In this document: piece by piece, positions 35,401 through 46,662 of the stretch | How positions within the stretch are numbered: the first letter of the stretch is position 1 | Layout of the letters: every line of letters starts with the position of its first letter | NCBI GenBank assembly: GCA_963920575.1 | Contig: OY986966.1 | Span: forward strand, 24,643,717 to 24,707,716 | Length of the DNA: 64,000 bases | Origin: Narthecium ossifragum | Lineage: Eukaryota > Streptophyta > Magnoliopsida > Dioscoreales > Nartheciaceae | Direction: 5' to 3' | Translations under genes and position numbers: made by a program | The notes under the pieces: generated by a model | Told to the model about the DNA's origin: nothing | The model's database searches: none | What the model saw: the letters and a program-made list of their open reading frames with translations, nothing else

Positions 35401-38139
35401 CTATGATCAGATCCGAAATGGGCAAGATGACTAACCTGGGCCATAGGAAACCAAGCCTTCCAAGATGAAGTACATAGTGCTCTATCCAGTCTCTCTAGGA
35501 CCCGTTTCCGACCAACGCAGTTATTGCACCAAGTGAAAGATGGGCCGCGGAACCCCAGGTCAACAAGACCCCCTTTCGTGATGAACCGTAAGAAATCCTC
35601 CACAGATCTGGTGTAGGTAAAAGGAACACGGCTATGCTTCTCCGACGGGGCCGCCACAGTATTAAAATCACCCACCATGAGGTGAGGCCACCCTGCTTCA
35701 TTGACTCTCTCCAGGTCCTGCCAAAGCGAAGTGCGCCCCTGCCACGTTCGTGTCGCATAGATTGTAGAGATGAACCATTGGCCATGAACCTCAGACGTAA
35801 AAGTTCCATGTACCGCTTGATCAGAAAAGTGAGTGAAGGAGATATGGCCAAGGCCAGTTCTCCACACCACCAGTATGCCACCATGTCTGCCGCGGGATGG
35901 GAGTAGGTAAGTTTCCCAACCTGGGCCAAGGTAAGCCTGCACAAAAGGCATACTTTCTTGCACCACCACCGCTTCCAATAGAAAAAACAGGTCCAGCTGA
36001 TACCTCATTATCAGACTTCTACAAACTCGCACCAATCTCTTTGGCCCCAACCCATGCACGTTCCAGGCCAAGATGCGCTTCATTTAACTATTGGGTTGGG
36101 GTAGGGGTGCCCACCGCATGGGCCTCAACACGACTTCGCTTGAGCCGAGAACCGCTACTCTGCTTCCGCCCCCCATCCTCATGATCTGAAGACAAGATGA
36201 GCCCCGGTGTAGCATCAGCCGTCCCACCATTCAATCGGCTCAGCCCCGCAAGTTCATCATCAACTCGAAGGAGCGCTTTCTGCAAAGCCGCCATACCTTC
36301 TGTATGATACTCTAACATCTTCACAGCACTAAAATCCTGAGGAGGGGCCGCGACTTGGTCGGCGGTGCTTGGGGGGCAGTATCCCCGCGGGATCACTAGG
36401 GGCCCTGGGCGACGGGGATCACCATGTTCTCTTCTATACCAGCCAACAGCATGCGGCGAAAGATCAGCAAGGATCTCATCACTGAGAAACAGAGATGGCC
36501 CGTTCTCCTTTAGCAGGTCAAACCTGTTGCTATTCGACGAGGACCCTTTCACCATGCTCACACTCCTACTATCAGGAGGGAAACGGGTCTTCTCCTTAGA
36601 CCCAACTGGTTTAACCGTTCCAGATTTGCCTCCTTGTGAACCCGACCCAATGAGAGCCTGTTTATTCTTCACTGATTTTGAAGTTTGAACAGCAGGGGAC
36701 TTTCCCCGCGGTGTGCCGCCATCCTGTACATCCAACGCACGTACAGCTGTGAACTTGAAACCTCCATCCGGATTGATCGGTTCAGTATCTTTTACAAAAG
36801 GATTATTCTTATCCAAAGCATTATTCACGGGATTCCCATCCTCACGACTACCATATTGGTCAGAAAAAGCCCCCAAGATTTTCGCAGAGTCCAGATCGGC
36901 CCTCGCCGGCGACTTTGGCACCCATATGCCGGCACCCTTGGCATGACGGCGATTATCACCCCCAGGAGGCTCGCTCTGTTGGTGCTGGCGGCTGCGATCC
37001 CTCCATCGCTTGGACTGAACTGTCTTCCATTCCCCTTCAGAGGCCTTGGTTTGGATATCTCGGACTGTTAGTGGCTATACTTACTCTATAGGCATGTTAG
37101 TGGCTATACTTACTCTATAGGCATGTTAGTGGCTGACAGCAACAAGCTGATCAATTACGCTTAAGATATAATTCAAGACTCCCAGTACTAGATATACTTA
37201 TATTTTCCCAGTTTAACTAACCAACCCTATGAACATCTAGGATCCCGACATACCACAAGTTTTACTTGTTACATAGAAATATGAAACGTACTATATTGTT
37301 GTTCACAGTCTACCTGCAAAGAAAAATAGCATCGATCATTATATATGCCACACCACATAGACAGGCAGGCAGTTGTGTGAAAGAATAATCCTCAGCAGAT
37401 CAAAAAGAAAGAAACACCTATAGCATAGATCACCTTGTTATTTTGGTTAAGTTACATGTACATCACCTTGCTTTATTTTGACAGATTTACTAGGAAAGAA
37501 AGCTGCCATGCAATCTATTTCTTCTCCGGCCTGGAATTATCATAGGCAAATTTATTGCAGATGGCACGCTAACAATTCCTTTTCTAGTACAAATAATATA
37601 CATGCCTAGGTTTAGTTATTGGTCTTCACAAGGTTAAACATCAGTAAATTTAGTAAGTACAGTGCGTGAAAATCCGGAAAAATGGCTTATGCCTTGAAGC
37701 TTTTTATCTGCAGGTGCTCAGCTCAATCATGACAAAGGACGAGAAACCTCTGGAAGTATCAATAGGCCTCGCCACGCAGATCTTCAAACTAATGAGCGCT
37801 GAAGAGTATGCAGAGGAACTTGGAAGAGCTGGCATTGGCAAAACAGACTTTGTGAAGAGGATTGTTGAGATACTGGGAAAGAACACAAACCCAAGTATTA
37901 AGGTTCCAAGAATAAGAAGGTACACAATTGAGCTTGCAATCTGGACGATGGAATTGAATGATGCACATATCCAAATATTCAAGGAATTTGGGATGGAGGA
38001 GGTACTTAAATGCATCGCGGAAACGACATCTGAGCTGGAATGCTACAGTACTTTCTCTGGCAGTGTTGGAATAACCCGGCATAAGGTTCCTGTCTACTCA
38101 CTCATAAACACCGCATTAGCTTTGCTGATCAATGGCTGA
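29495..38139 (+). CDS. ARM-repeat membrane protein, two exons (BLE2-like)
   Basis: Exon 1 is 29495-31591 (699 codons) and exon 2 is 37714-38139; the donor is ACT|GTAAGT, the acceptor is TGCAG, the phase is 0, and the product is 840 residues. An acidic N terminus is followed by hydrophobic segments at about 77-105, 110-122, 235-252 and 270-287, then from about residue 340 armadillo-type helical repeats (MLEKFVTNQ, IASGTSSVI-like, LQILAIQILTSMAMDEEAREKIGSTGG, split here by spacing) to the C terminus. The layout resembles a plant ARM family that I recall as BLE2-like (brassinolide-enhanced in rice); that name is from memory and unverified. The protein probably sits in a membrane with a cytosolic scaffold domain. 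The intron (6.1 kb) holds an antisense LINE. A TA microsatellite lies upstream. No coding damage is seen. Confidence 0.8.
32018..36083 (-). pseudogene. LINE ORF2: endonuclease, reverse transcriptase, RNase H
   Basis: The order is: APE-type endonuclease (MKRILAWNVHGLGP, VGDFNTV, FGSDHRPLLL) at 36083-35250; spacer and reverse transcriptase with SLCNVLYKLISSILVNRL, GLRQGDPLSPYLFILC and the catalytic LLYADDCLFFS at about 34720-33670; a zf-RVT zinc-binding region (CPRCHCEDESLEHIFFRC) at about 32780; and RNase H (QTDASVTNP ... VLVESDSALAVG ... ESNQRADHIAEQA) at 32470-32040. Damage: a frame change near 35270, another near 34720, and in-frame stops near 34240, 33668 and 32501. The catalytic motifs remain readable. 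The C-terminal RNase H marks the plant L1 group. Confidence 0.85.
36088..36921 (-). pseudogene. LINE ORF1 remnant
   Basis: The open frame lies just upstream of ORF2 on the same strand, ending 5 bp before the endonuclease start. It is Ser/Lys/Gly-rich (for example PRGKSPAVQTSKSVKNKQ) and lacks the usual RNA-binding and zinc-knuckle part, consistent with a 5'-truncated element. ORF1 proteins coat the LINE RNA. Assignment rests on position. Confidence 0.6.
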
Positions 38140-38439
38140 AATCAAGTGAAGAAAGTGTTTGGCGATCCTATTACATGCATGCATAGAATTTAACTATGCA
38201 ACCATCCAGTTCAAGCATCAAGTTCTCTTAGATTCTTTTCATGCGTTATATTCCAATTGCATTTCGATCATGCGTTATATTCCAATTGCATGAACATATA
38301 TAGTGTGTGTTGTAATTAAGTATTGTTGGGAGAGCATTGACTGCATCTTCAGCTTAACGAATACGTCATTGATTAGTATGATCATTAGATCGTTCAATCC
38401 ATAAGATGCAAGCACATGTCTTCATTTGATCATTTCAGT

Positions 38440-38580
38440 TTGATCATGCATCTATTTGTTCAACAAACCAATACAATTAGGTAGGTAATTGCATTTGTGA
38501 TGTTAGTTTCTGATTATCCGCAATAAATCAGCAAGATATTGGATTTGGACTAGGGCAGTATTATTGAGACTGGATTACAT
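38440..38580 (+). repeat. Block A, second copy, first fragment
   Basis: This stretch after the ARM gene stop matches 25960-26095 (CAACAAACCAATA, GATTATCCGCAATAAAT, GATATTGGATTTGGA). It continues, after the insertions at 38823-42032 and 42332-56990, at 42236 and 56991. Confidence 0.65.
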
Positions 38581-39009
38581 GAACTGCCAAAGATCCAATG
38601 GAAGTATGTGATTATGCATTGTTCTTGTACCATGATGGAGAATCTTCATGCTTCTTGGTCTGTATTTGTCACAATCTTTGCTTGGGAATACGCTCGCTAG
38701 GCCCATCTAAATGGGCCGTGTCTTTATGCGATAAAACATTGTGTTGGGTGTATATGCTCGATCGGAGGGAACTAAAACATTGATACTCCACTAAATGGAT
38801 ATTAATTCTTGTGGTGCATTTAGGGGCTGTTTGTTTGGTTGAACCGTCACTGCACCCTGATCGTGGAATCCATGCATTAGGTGATACATGCATCGACAAG
38901 TAGATTCACTTGTTTGGTTGCTCCAGTGATTTGAAGCGTGGGCCAAGGGATACATGCACCGTTGTTGTTTGGTTGGTCTTTAGGTTCAGCTGATGCATTC
39001 TTATATATA

Positions 39010-39036
39010 CTAGTGAATGCTCGTGCCTATAACACA
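39010..39036 (-). other. Degenerate Helitron 3' end
   Basis: On the minus strand the sequence GGCACGAGCATTCACTAG ends at 39010 and is followed by T. CTAG|T is the usual Helitron 3' terminus, and it lies about 460 bp downstream of the helicase remnant. The hairpin is eroded compared with the copy at 15950. Confidence 0.4.
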
Positions 39037-39468
39037 GATATTTAGGGTTTCTTTTAGAAAATTTAGGCAGAACCTCCCCAGTACCGAGGGCTAAATGAGA
39101 CAAATACAAAAATGAAATTATAGTAAAAAAGAGGCGAACATTGTCTCCGGGGTAAACATTGTCCCCACAAACCACTTCATCAAATACAACATTATCCCCA
39201 CAAACCACAACTTCAAAGGAAAAAAATACAGAGATTCTGATTTCACAACAATCCAACTATATGCATGTCTAACTCTCCATAGCTCTATGGAATGTTTGTT
39301 TATCAAACTATTTGCATGTCCAACTCCGGAAGCGAGAGAAATGCACAATAATCTGCCAAAAAAAATTAAAAAATCCGTACAATATTTAACATCATGATGT
39401 ATATTATTTCTAAATAATGTGAAACTTCAGTTACCTTATTATGATTTTTTCAATTCTATGAAGTAGCG

Positions 39469-41417
39469 TTACAACAAAACCTCAGTATAAACATATAGTT
39501 GCCATTGACGAAATACAGATGTGCGCAAATCAATCCCAGCAAATTTCACCGATTGGCCTTGAGATTTATTTATTGTCATGGCATATGCCAGTCGAATCGA
39601 AAATTGACGTCTTGTCACCTGAAAAGGCAAACATTCTGAAGTTGATGGAGTCAATGATATCATTGGAATGAATACTAAATTGCCAGATTTATCTCCATTG
39701 AAAATTAGAGCCTCAATTATACGCGAAGCACATCTCACAACCATCAATCGTGTGCCATTGCAAAGTCCATCCTTCGGCGCTATATTCCTCAACAACATTA
39801 CTGGACAACCAACTTTCAACTCTAACTTAAACGGCTGTAATCCAACATGATTCAATGAGTTTAAATACTCATTTGGATAGTGATTAGTTATGGTCGAATC
39901 AAGTTCATCTTGTGAAATTTTGTGAGCTGCTAAATAAGTAATTGTCTCTCCAGGAAAAGCATTTAATGTATATGTATTCATAGAAGTCACGCCATCATTA
40001 CATGCAGAAAGAATTGTGCGTTCAATCAAGAAAGTTGGAGTCACTGTACCCACAACATCGAGTTGTGGATAAATAGTAAAAAACAGCTCATGCAAATTTT
40101 GACATCTACGTGTTGTTGATGAAAGCTCTACAGAATCTTCTTGATTTATCCCAATATACGAATTAAAAATAAATAACCCCAAATCAATGAAATAATATAT
40201 AATATTCAAGCAACATGACTTGAGGATTTCTGCGATTGCGAACATCTAACGTAGAATCCGGGTCATAAATGTAAAGTTGAGAGTACATTACTTCACACCT
40301 TGGTTTTGGTATCAATGATCCTATTTGATGGTGCAATTCACCATGGATAATGAATGTTGCAGGACCTTTTTTAGTAAATACTCTTGAATCCAAAGTAGCA
40401 CCGAGACTTGTAAAAGCATTAGACGCATTGTACTCTCGAGTGTAACGACGAAAGGATTTTGACCGATCATCATTTCCGTCATATAAAACCTTAAGTGCTG
40501 GAGGTGGTGTAATAAGCAACGATAATCGAATTTTTCCTTAAGAACAACAAGTTCCAAAAAGAGCACTCACTAAAGAGGACATTGTCAGTTTTTCATACAT
40601 CTAATGTAAAGCTGAACAATACAGACATAAAACATCCATCCGACCAAGAAAATCTCATCCAAGATCTATGTATGCCCAAGGATGAATCTCTGCATTCAGA
40701 GCTACACCTTTTGATTCATCATCATCATATGATTCAATCAGTTGTTCTATTTCAGTTGGCCTACAAATATAAAATTTATTTTCATCAATAAAAGACTATA
40801 TGAAGAATTTTATTTATTTATCATAAATTAATAATAAATTACCGATTATTTTTTGCAGATAAAGATTCGACTTGCACCGTTATGCATTCGTTTAGATTTG
40901 AAGGATTTATCGTCACTGAAGTTATTCCACGTATAGAATAATCCACCTGATTAGGTGTTTGTCGAATGCCAGTGGACGATGTCCCAGAGGCTCGGATATT
41001 GATTGCTTGCTTGAGTGCAGGTTCAGAAGGTCCAACACATCCTCATAATTTCTCATGTTCTCGCAATGCACGTTGTGCCAAATGCCTATTCGAGATACTA
41101 GTAGACGATGTCCCCGAGACTTGTACAACCATTGCTCGCTTTGGCGCATGTTTTAGAAAATCCAACACATCCTTCTAATTTTTCACGTTCTCGTCGTGCA
41201 TGTTGAGCTAATGCAGCTTTTGATGGCTTATTATTATTAATAATACAAAAATTCATAATAAATTTAGCATGTAAGCCAAAAATTTTTTGAGTAAAATGTG
41301 ACATAAAATAGATCAAATTAAATAAATATTGTAGTAAAAGATAAAAAAACCAACATTCATATGCAAATGACTTACTGTGCCAATGATAGTAAGTCCATTA
41401 CTATTATCATCAGCCAT
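39469..41417 (-). pseudogene. Helitron Rep-helicase gene, internally deleted
   Basis: Pieces in order on the minus strand: a short N terminus (MADDNSNG) near 41417; a basic stretch (SKAALAQHARREREKLEG) that occurs again in diverged form near 41080; a Helitron N-domain segment ([44 protein letters not shown]) at about 40500-40230; then the helicase C-terminal part ([35 protein letters not shown]) at about 39840-39500. The Rep HUH nuclease centre and the helicase Walker motifs are missing, so N- and C-terminal parts are joined across a large internal deletion. Several frame changes are present. It would have driven rolling-circle transposition. Confidence 0.7.
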
Positions 41418-42235
41418 CTGGGTGGATCTACAAAAGGAAAAGATACAATCAATGATAACAACCAGTTTACCTTGGATTTCTTCAGCTGAAAATGCCCATG
41501 GCACAGAAGCTATTGGCTTTACATGTAGTATATATAGAAGTTAAAAGCCTTAGTTGTTGCCCTCATAGTTTGCAGAAATTTGAGGAAATGGTGCAAAAAA
41601 AAAGGAATGAGGGTCGAGCTGAGGAGGAAAAGAGAAGAGAAGAGGAAAGAGTATTGAGTGGATCAGAACCTTGGTGTCGATGGGAACCTTGGTGGTCATG
41701 AAGTAGTCGAGGAGGTCGATGAACTAGAGGATGCCATTCGCGGGGACGATGATAGTGGATCGCGTGGCCAATGACGGGTTGGGTGTGGCCGATGGCGTGG
41801 GGTGAGGTCGACAGCGTGAGGCGAGGTCTCTACAACTCCTCTCATAGCCATTTTGGCCGTTTCATTCGATGCACGATTTGGCCTAAAAAAATGCATCACA
41901 TAGTACATGTATTAACTGATGCATGGGTGAACCAAATACATGATCGACCTCTAAGGGTGCATCGTGCGCGTGATGCATTTCGATTCACCCCAACCCCAAC
42001 CAAATGGTCCCTTAGCCCAACCAAATGGTCCCTTAGCGTCCTGCTTGGATCATTGGTTGCAAGAAGGTAGAGAGGGAAGGTGAGATATATGAAAGTCTTA
42101 TTTTTCTACACGTAGCTTTCTTGAAAATAGATATCATCTTTCAAGTCTTTGGTTGTGTTAGAAATGTCAAGATTTGAAAGTTTGGATGTTACGCAGATGA
42201 ATGACGAAATTTCCCACTTTTTTAAATCTTGAGAG

Positions 42236-42331
42236 AGCAAAACGAAAGTAAAGGCAAACCTTTTCATGAAATCACTTTCAGGGACTTCAAAACCCAAAAA
42301 GGCCATTTCCTATGCTTGATTTGAGAACATC
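42236..42331 (+). repeat. Block A, second copy, middle fragment
   Basis: It matches 26230-26325 (AAAGGCAAACCTTTTCATGA, then GCTTGATTTGAGAACAT) and stops exactly at the 5' LTR of the Ty3/gypsy element. Confidence 0.75.
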
Positions 42332-43591
42332 TGTTAGCCAAAATAATGGCTAACTCATAAATGACGGACACGTAAGCAGAAAGCAATTACTAAATGGACG
42401 ATAACTACATAATCTTATCGATCAGATGAAACCTATCGACCAAATGAACGATAGAGTCTATCGACCAAATGGACGATAAAATATCGACCAAATGAAACGA
42501 TGGAATCTATCGACCAAAATGGACGATAGAATTTTAACCAAATGGACGATATCGTCCATATGGCACCATCATTTAAAGGACTATGGACGATCATCGCCCA
42601 AAAGTCACAATTGGACATGTTACTCAATTTTATCGTCCAAAAGCAATTAACACATGTGCCAAATATGGTTAAAAAACACATGCAGGTATGACGTGGACAA
42701 GAAACGATAAGTAAGCCAGCGTAATCATGACGTATGCAATGAACGAGAATCGACCACGTGTACTCTCCAAACCAGACACAGACGTGGGAGAAGCTGTTAC
42801 GGAGCAGTTCGCACACGATCTCCTCTTTCCATGCCATCAACCCTCAAGGCGGGAGCAGTTATTCAGTTACTTAGTATAAATAGCTTCTCTTCTCCACTGT
42901 AAACCCCCCCGACAACCTGTAACCTGCTCTTAAGCATGGCTTTCGTTTCTTTTGTACCTGTAAGTTGATTAATAAAGCTTTCAGTTTGATTAATGGCGTC
43001 TTTTATTGCTTTCTTAGCATAATCTCAATGATGTAGTCGTTTTAATCGTCTTCTCCTTTTTTCTTTATGTTTTGTAGTTCTAGATTAATGGATTTCTTTC
43101 CGTTTCAGTTTTCTGTCCGTTTCTTTTCCATAGTTTAATTAAGTTAAATTAGTTTACTGTTTACACTTTCTTTTCTTTATGATCATAGGAGTATTTTAAG
43201 ATTAATTTAGGTTTTATCAGTCTTCTTTTACGCTTTCTGTTATTTAAGCTTTCTTTACTGTTTTCCATTAGAATAAGTTACTGCTTTCTTAGATTAAGTT
43301 AATTTAATAGGTTTAATTGCGTTTTCTAGATTCAATAATTTAAGTTGATCTTTATCCTTTATTTAATTCCGTAATCTTAGACAATTTAAAGCTTTTCTTA
43401 GGTTAATTTAAGTTAATCTTGATAATTAGATTATTTAATTAGGTCTAATCTAGATTTCCGTATTACTTGACATCTCTGGTTCGTTAATTCGAAAGAGCAG
43501 AACTCAACTACAATCATCTGATACTTAAGTGTGGAATAGGATTTTGACTTTGACTATTTGACCGGTCAACGGTTAGATTTCCTCTCTAACA
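42332..43591 (+). repeat. 5' LTR (TGTTAG...TAACA)
   Basis: 1,260 bp. It begins TGTTAGCC and ends CTCTCTAACA. U3 contains repeated CGACCAAATG(G)ACGATA units and the 16-bp palindrome TGGACGATATCGTCCA (42543-42558). TATAAATAG lies at 42875-42883 and AATAAA at about 42970. The remainder (R/U5) is T-rich. Confidence 0.93.
42875..42883 (+). promoter_or_regulatory. LTR TATA box
   Basis: TATAAATAG follows the repeat-rich U3 and precedes a CT-rich start region by about 10 bp. The same box is at 56274-56282 in the 3' LTR. Confidence 0.7.
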
Positions 43592-43594
43592 TTT

Positions 43595-43613
43595 TTTGGC
43601 ACGCCCGGTGGGA
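43595..43613 (+). promoter_or_regulatory. Primer binding site candidate
   Basis: TTGGCACGCCCGGTGGGAC lies a few bases after the 5' LTR. It begins with TGG, the complement of the tRNA CCA end. I cannot name the tRNA with confidence. Confidence 0.6.
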
Positions 43614-43614
43614 C

Positions 43615-46600
43615 ATGTGTCAAGTCTTTATGGAAGTCGGTCAAGTTGGACCAGACGGAATGGTCATCACTAGGACTGGTTTAGACACTAATAGTGGTAG
43701 TGGAAATGCCGCCGATCACGGCGATGGCCAACAAAGTCCAATTGTGGTCGAGGAAGAGCCTGTTCTTTTTCCATCTCTCGACCAACCACATGTTTCTCCA
43801 CCTGTTCCCCCACCACACATAGAATACCGAGATAGGGTGGTTTATCGCTCTGTAGAGCGAGGGAACTCATCGGCCAGAGGTGGCCTAGATCCAGGAAACA
43901 TCACGTCAAATACAGCCCAAAATATGGTCGATGAAGCTTTACATGCTAACAACCAGCAAATGACAAGTCATATCGCCACTGCTCTAAGGCCTTTTATTGA
44001 CACTATGCAGACTTTTATAAACGCAACTTTGTCTCAGGCAAACCCTGGATCAAATGTTGCTAGGCCTACCATGTCAGCAATCCCTATCGGCCAAAACCCC
44101 ACCCAAAACAATCGTCCATTTCAGCCCAATACGGTCATGGGACCTGGTGGTAATAACGGTTTTGTTCTTTTACAAAATCCAATGCATAGCCAAAACCGTA
44201 TCGGCCAAAATAGCCAAGTTGGCCAAACTAGTACAACCCATCATCGGCCATCGATGAATAATGATAATAATCCAAGACCAAATTTAATCGGTCAAACATC
44301 TGGGTTGTTTCCATCGCCAACACAAATACCTCATAATAATGAGGTGTTAACTCCTGAAGCAATACCAAACAATGGTGTCCCTCCTCTTCAAGGAGTTCAA
44401 GGTGGTGTTGTGCCTCCTGCACAGGGAGCGCCTAATAATGGAATTCCTTTAGGTCAGGGTATACCAGTAGGTGGAATGCCTTTGGTTATGGGCGAGAACA
44501 TTCTTCAAAACATTCCCCAGAACGTTCCTCCAAATGGCCAGAACTTTGTGTACCCAAACAATGGCCAAAACATGATTTACCCAAACAACGGCCAGAATAT
44601 TGTTTACCCAAACAATGGCCAACACATCGCTTTCCTAAATAATGGCCAAAATATCGGCCAAAATAATAACTTGGATGCTCAAGGCCAAGGGTTTCCACAG
44701 AATAACTATGGGCAACTAGGTGGTCCAGTTAATCGCCCAGTAGGGGATAGTTTTTATAATCAAAGAATGGCCGATGGTCCGCGCATAGGTGATGTTCCTA
44801 ATCAAAATAACTATCGACCATATGAGGCACCACCGTATTATGCTCGACCAAATGAGCAGTATGACCAAGTGTACAACAACCCTCTTTACAATCAGGCCGA
44901 TGCTCTACGTGAACAAGTCGCTGGAATTTTACAAGAGCAAATAGGTTTAGGACGACCAGCTACTCGTCCAACATATAGGAAACCTTATCCTGATTGGGTT
45001 GACTAAATGTACCCTCTCCCTAGGACCTATAAAGTTCCAGAGTTTACTATGTTCTCTGGGGTAGATGAGATATCGACCATTGAACACATAGGGAAGTTCT
45101 CCATGCAATGTGGAGAAGTGAACGATTTTGTCAAACTTAGACTATTCCCTAATTCTTTATCTGGGGTAGATTATTCATGGTTCATCAAATTATCACCCAA
45201 TTCTATTCAAAATTGGCAGCAAATGAAACATGCGTTCCATTCTCAATTTTATAAATCAGAACCAGAAATAACAATGGCCGATCTGGCTCAACTTAGACAG
45301 CGGCCAGATGAGAATGCTGAGTCATTCTTACAACGGTTTAAAAGAGCGAGAAGTAAGTGCTTTATTCCCTTACCTGAAAGGGAATTTGTAAAAATCGCTC
45401 AAAGTGGATTAGCCTTTGAACTTAAAAAGAAGTTCCAAGATAGGGATTTTATTGACCTATTTCAACTGCAGACTAGCGCTATACGTTACGAACAGTTGTT
45501 GAGAGAAGAAGATCAGATGAAATCATCTTCCAAGGGAACTTATTATAGAGATACTAACTATGAAATAAACCAAGTTAGCGAAGTCGATGAAGAAAACTAT
45601 AATATGAATGATGTTTGTTTGGCCGAGCTCCTTAAGGGCAAACTTTATATATGTAAAGCTCTCGCCAAACTTGAGCGAGAACTTAAGGGTAAAGAAGTAC
45701 TTAGAGACGGTAAACGTCCAATGCGAAAGTTTTCTTTTGATGTTTCAAATGCTGATCAAATCTTTGATCAATTACTCAAAGATAAACAAGTTAAATTGAA
45801 AGATGGACATGCTATGCCAAGCCTTGATGAGATCAAGGACAAAAGATATTGTAAGTGGCATAATGCTTGGTCGCATCACACTAACCAATGTTTGGCTTTC
45901 CGTAATGTTTTGCAGGATGCGATTGATTCCGGAAGGATTGGTTTCCCAGCCATGCACATGGGAGTTGACGCAAATCCATTCCCCAAAGCCGCTCCAGTGG
46001 GAATGGTGTTGACAGATGTGGCAAACTTCAAATTGCCAAAGTTCAAGATTGTCATTGACGAGACTGAGGACGACAGTCGTCCAGATGTGTTCACAAGACT
46101 TAGCCAAGATAAAGGGAAGGAACCTGCCATTCCACATGTCTGCCCCAGATGTCATTGGGATCTCAGTCGCCCGATGACACCTTTCTCCGGGACCAAGTTT
46201 CTCCATTTACAGTCAAGGCAGTGGAACCGAGTTAAGCCTCATGTGTTCCCAAAAAGCTTTATGCCTCAGCCTTACAAGCCAGAGCGATGGTACAACTACA
46301 ACTGCTATACTCGTCGGTCAATTCCTGTGGAGGAGATGACAAGGACTCAGTACCGCCGCTACCAGAAGAAGTATGGCCAGATGATGAAGGCCAAACAAGC
46401 CCAGGAAGCTAACCCAAGTCAGGATGAGGAGGCTGAAGATATTGAAGAGGATGTTACTGTCTCTACTGCGACAGAGTCTTCAAAGAGCAAGTTCCATCGT
46501 CCAAACAAGGATTGTGACGATGAGGCTGGAGCAAACCAGGTGATTAAATTCGGAAGACTCCCGTCAGTTATCGTGAACAACTACATCCTGCCAAGCCGCC

Positions 46601-46662
46601 TTGGACAACCATGTCCAACTGAAAGTGACTTAGACATATCAGATATGGCCGATGATGGATAG
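43615..46662 (+). pseudogene. gag of the Tat element
   Basis: The first ATG after the PBS is at 43615. The N-terminal 460 residues are Asn/Gln/Pro-rich, with a tandem NNGQN(I/M)VYP-type repeat near 44520-44680. An in-frame TAA at 45004-45006 precedes the capsid part (FSGVDEISTIEHIGKF, LAQLRQRPDENAESFLQRF), then YCKWHNAWSHHTNQC, a CxxH...HxxxxC cluster in the place of a zinc knuckle. A TAG ends the frame at 46660-46662. Gag builds the particle around genomic RNA. The two parts are in the same frame, so the TAA is either a mutation or a read-through site; mutation is more likely given the other stops. Confidence 0.82.

Larger units (their letters stand above)
31967..37067 (-). mobile_element. 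L1-type LINE, 5'-truncated, in the ARM gene intron
   Basis: Its poly-A tail appears as T16 at 31965-31980. CTCTATAGGCATGTT occurs at 31952-31966 and again at 37084-37098 and 37113-37127, which gives a TSD of about 15 bp. A 29-bp segment at the 5' junction is tandemly doubled (37068-37125). The element encodes a partial ORF1 and a full-length but broken ORF2. It is antisense to the host gene, so its poly-A signals would not stop host transcription. The 5' end within ORF1 suggests incomplete reverse transcription. Confidence 0.85.
38823..42032. mobile_element. PIF/Harbinger-like TIR element, TSD TTA, with nested Helitron
   Basis: The left end GGGGCTGTTTGTTTGGTTG follows TTA (38820-38822). The right end, as complement GGGACCATTTGGTTGGG, is followed by TTA (42033-42035). 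A 21-bp piece including the right end is doubled at 42012-42035. The right 170 bp resembles the left end of the element at 15092. A 3-bp TTA target fits PIF/Harbinger. No Harbinger nuclease is seen inside; the coding remains belong to a Helitron. Confidence 0.55.

Noticed and set aside
42433..42840. 135-codon minus-strand frame in the LTR, repeated at 55832-56239
   Set aside because: Its presence in both LTRs only reflects LTR identity. It is Trp/Cys-rich, made of U3 repeats, and matches no domain.
43558..43614. Start of gag inside the 5' LTR
   Set aside because: The first base triplet there is not ATG and the LTR ends at 43591. The ATG at 43615 after the PBS is the sensible start.
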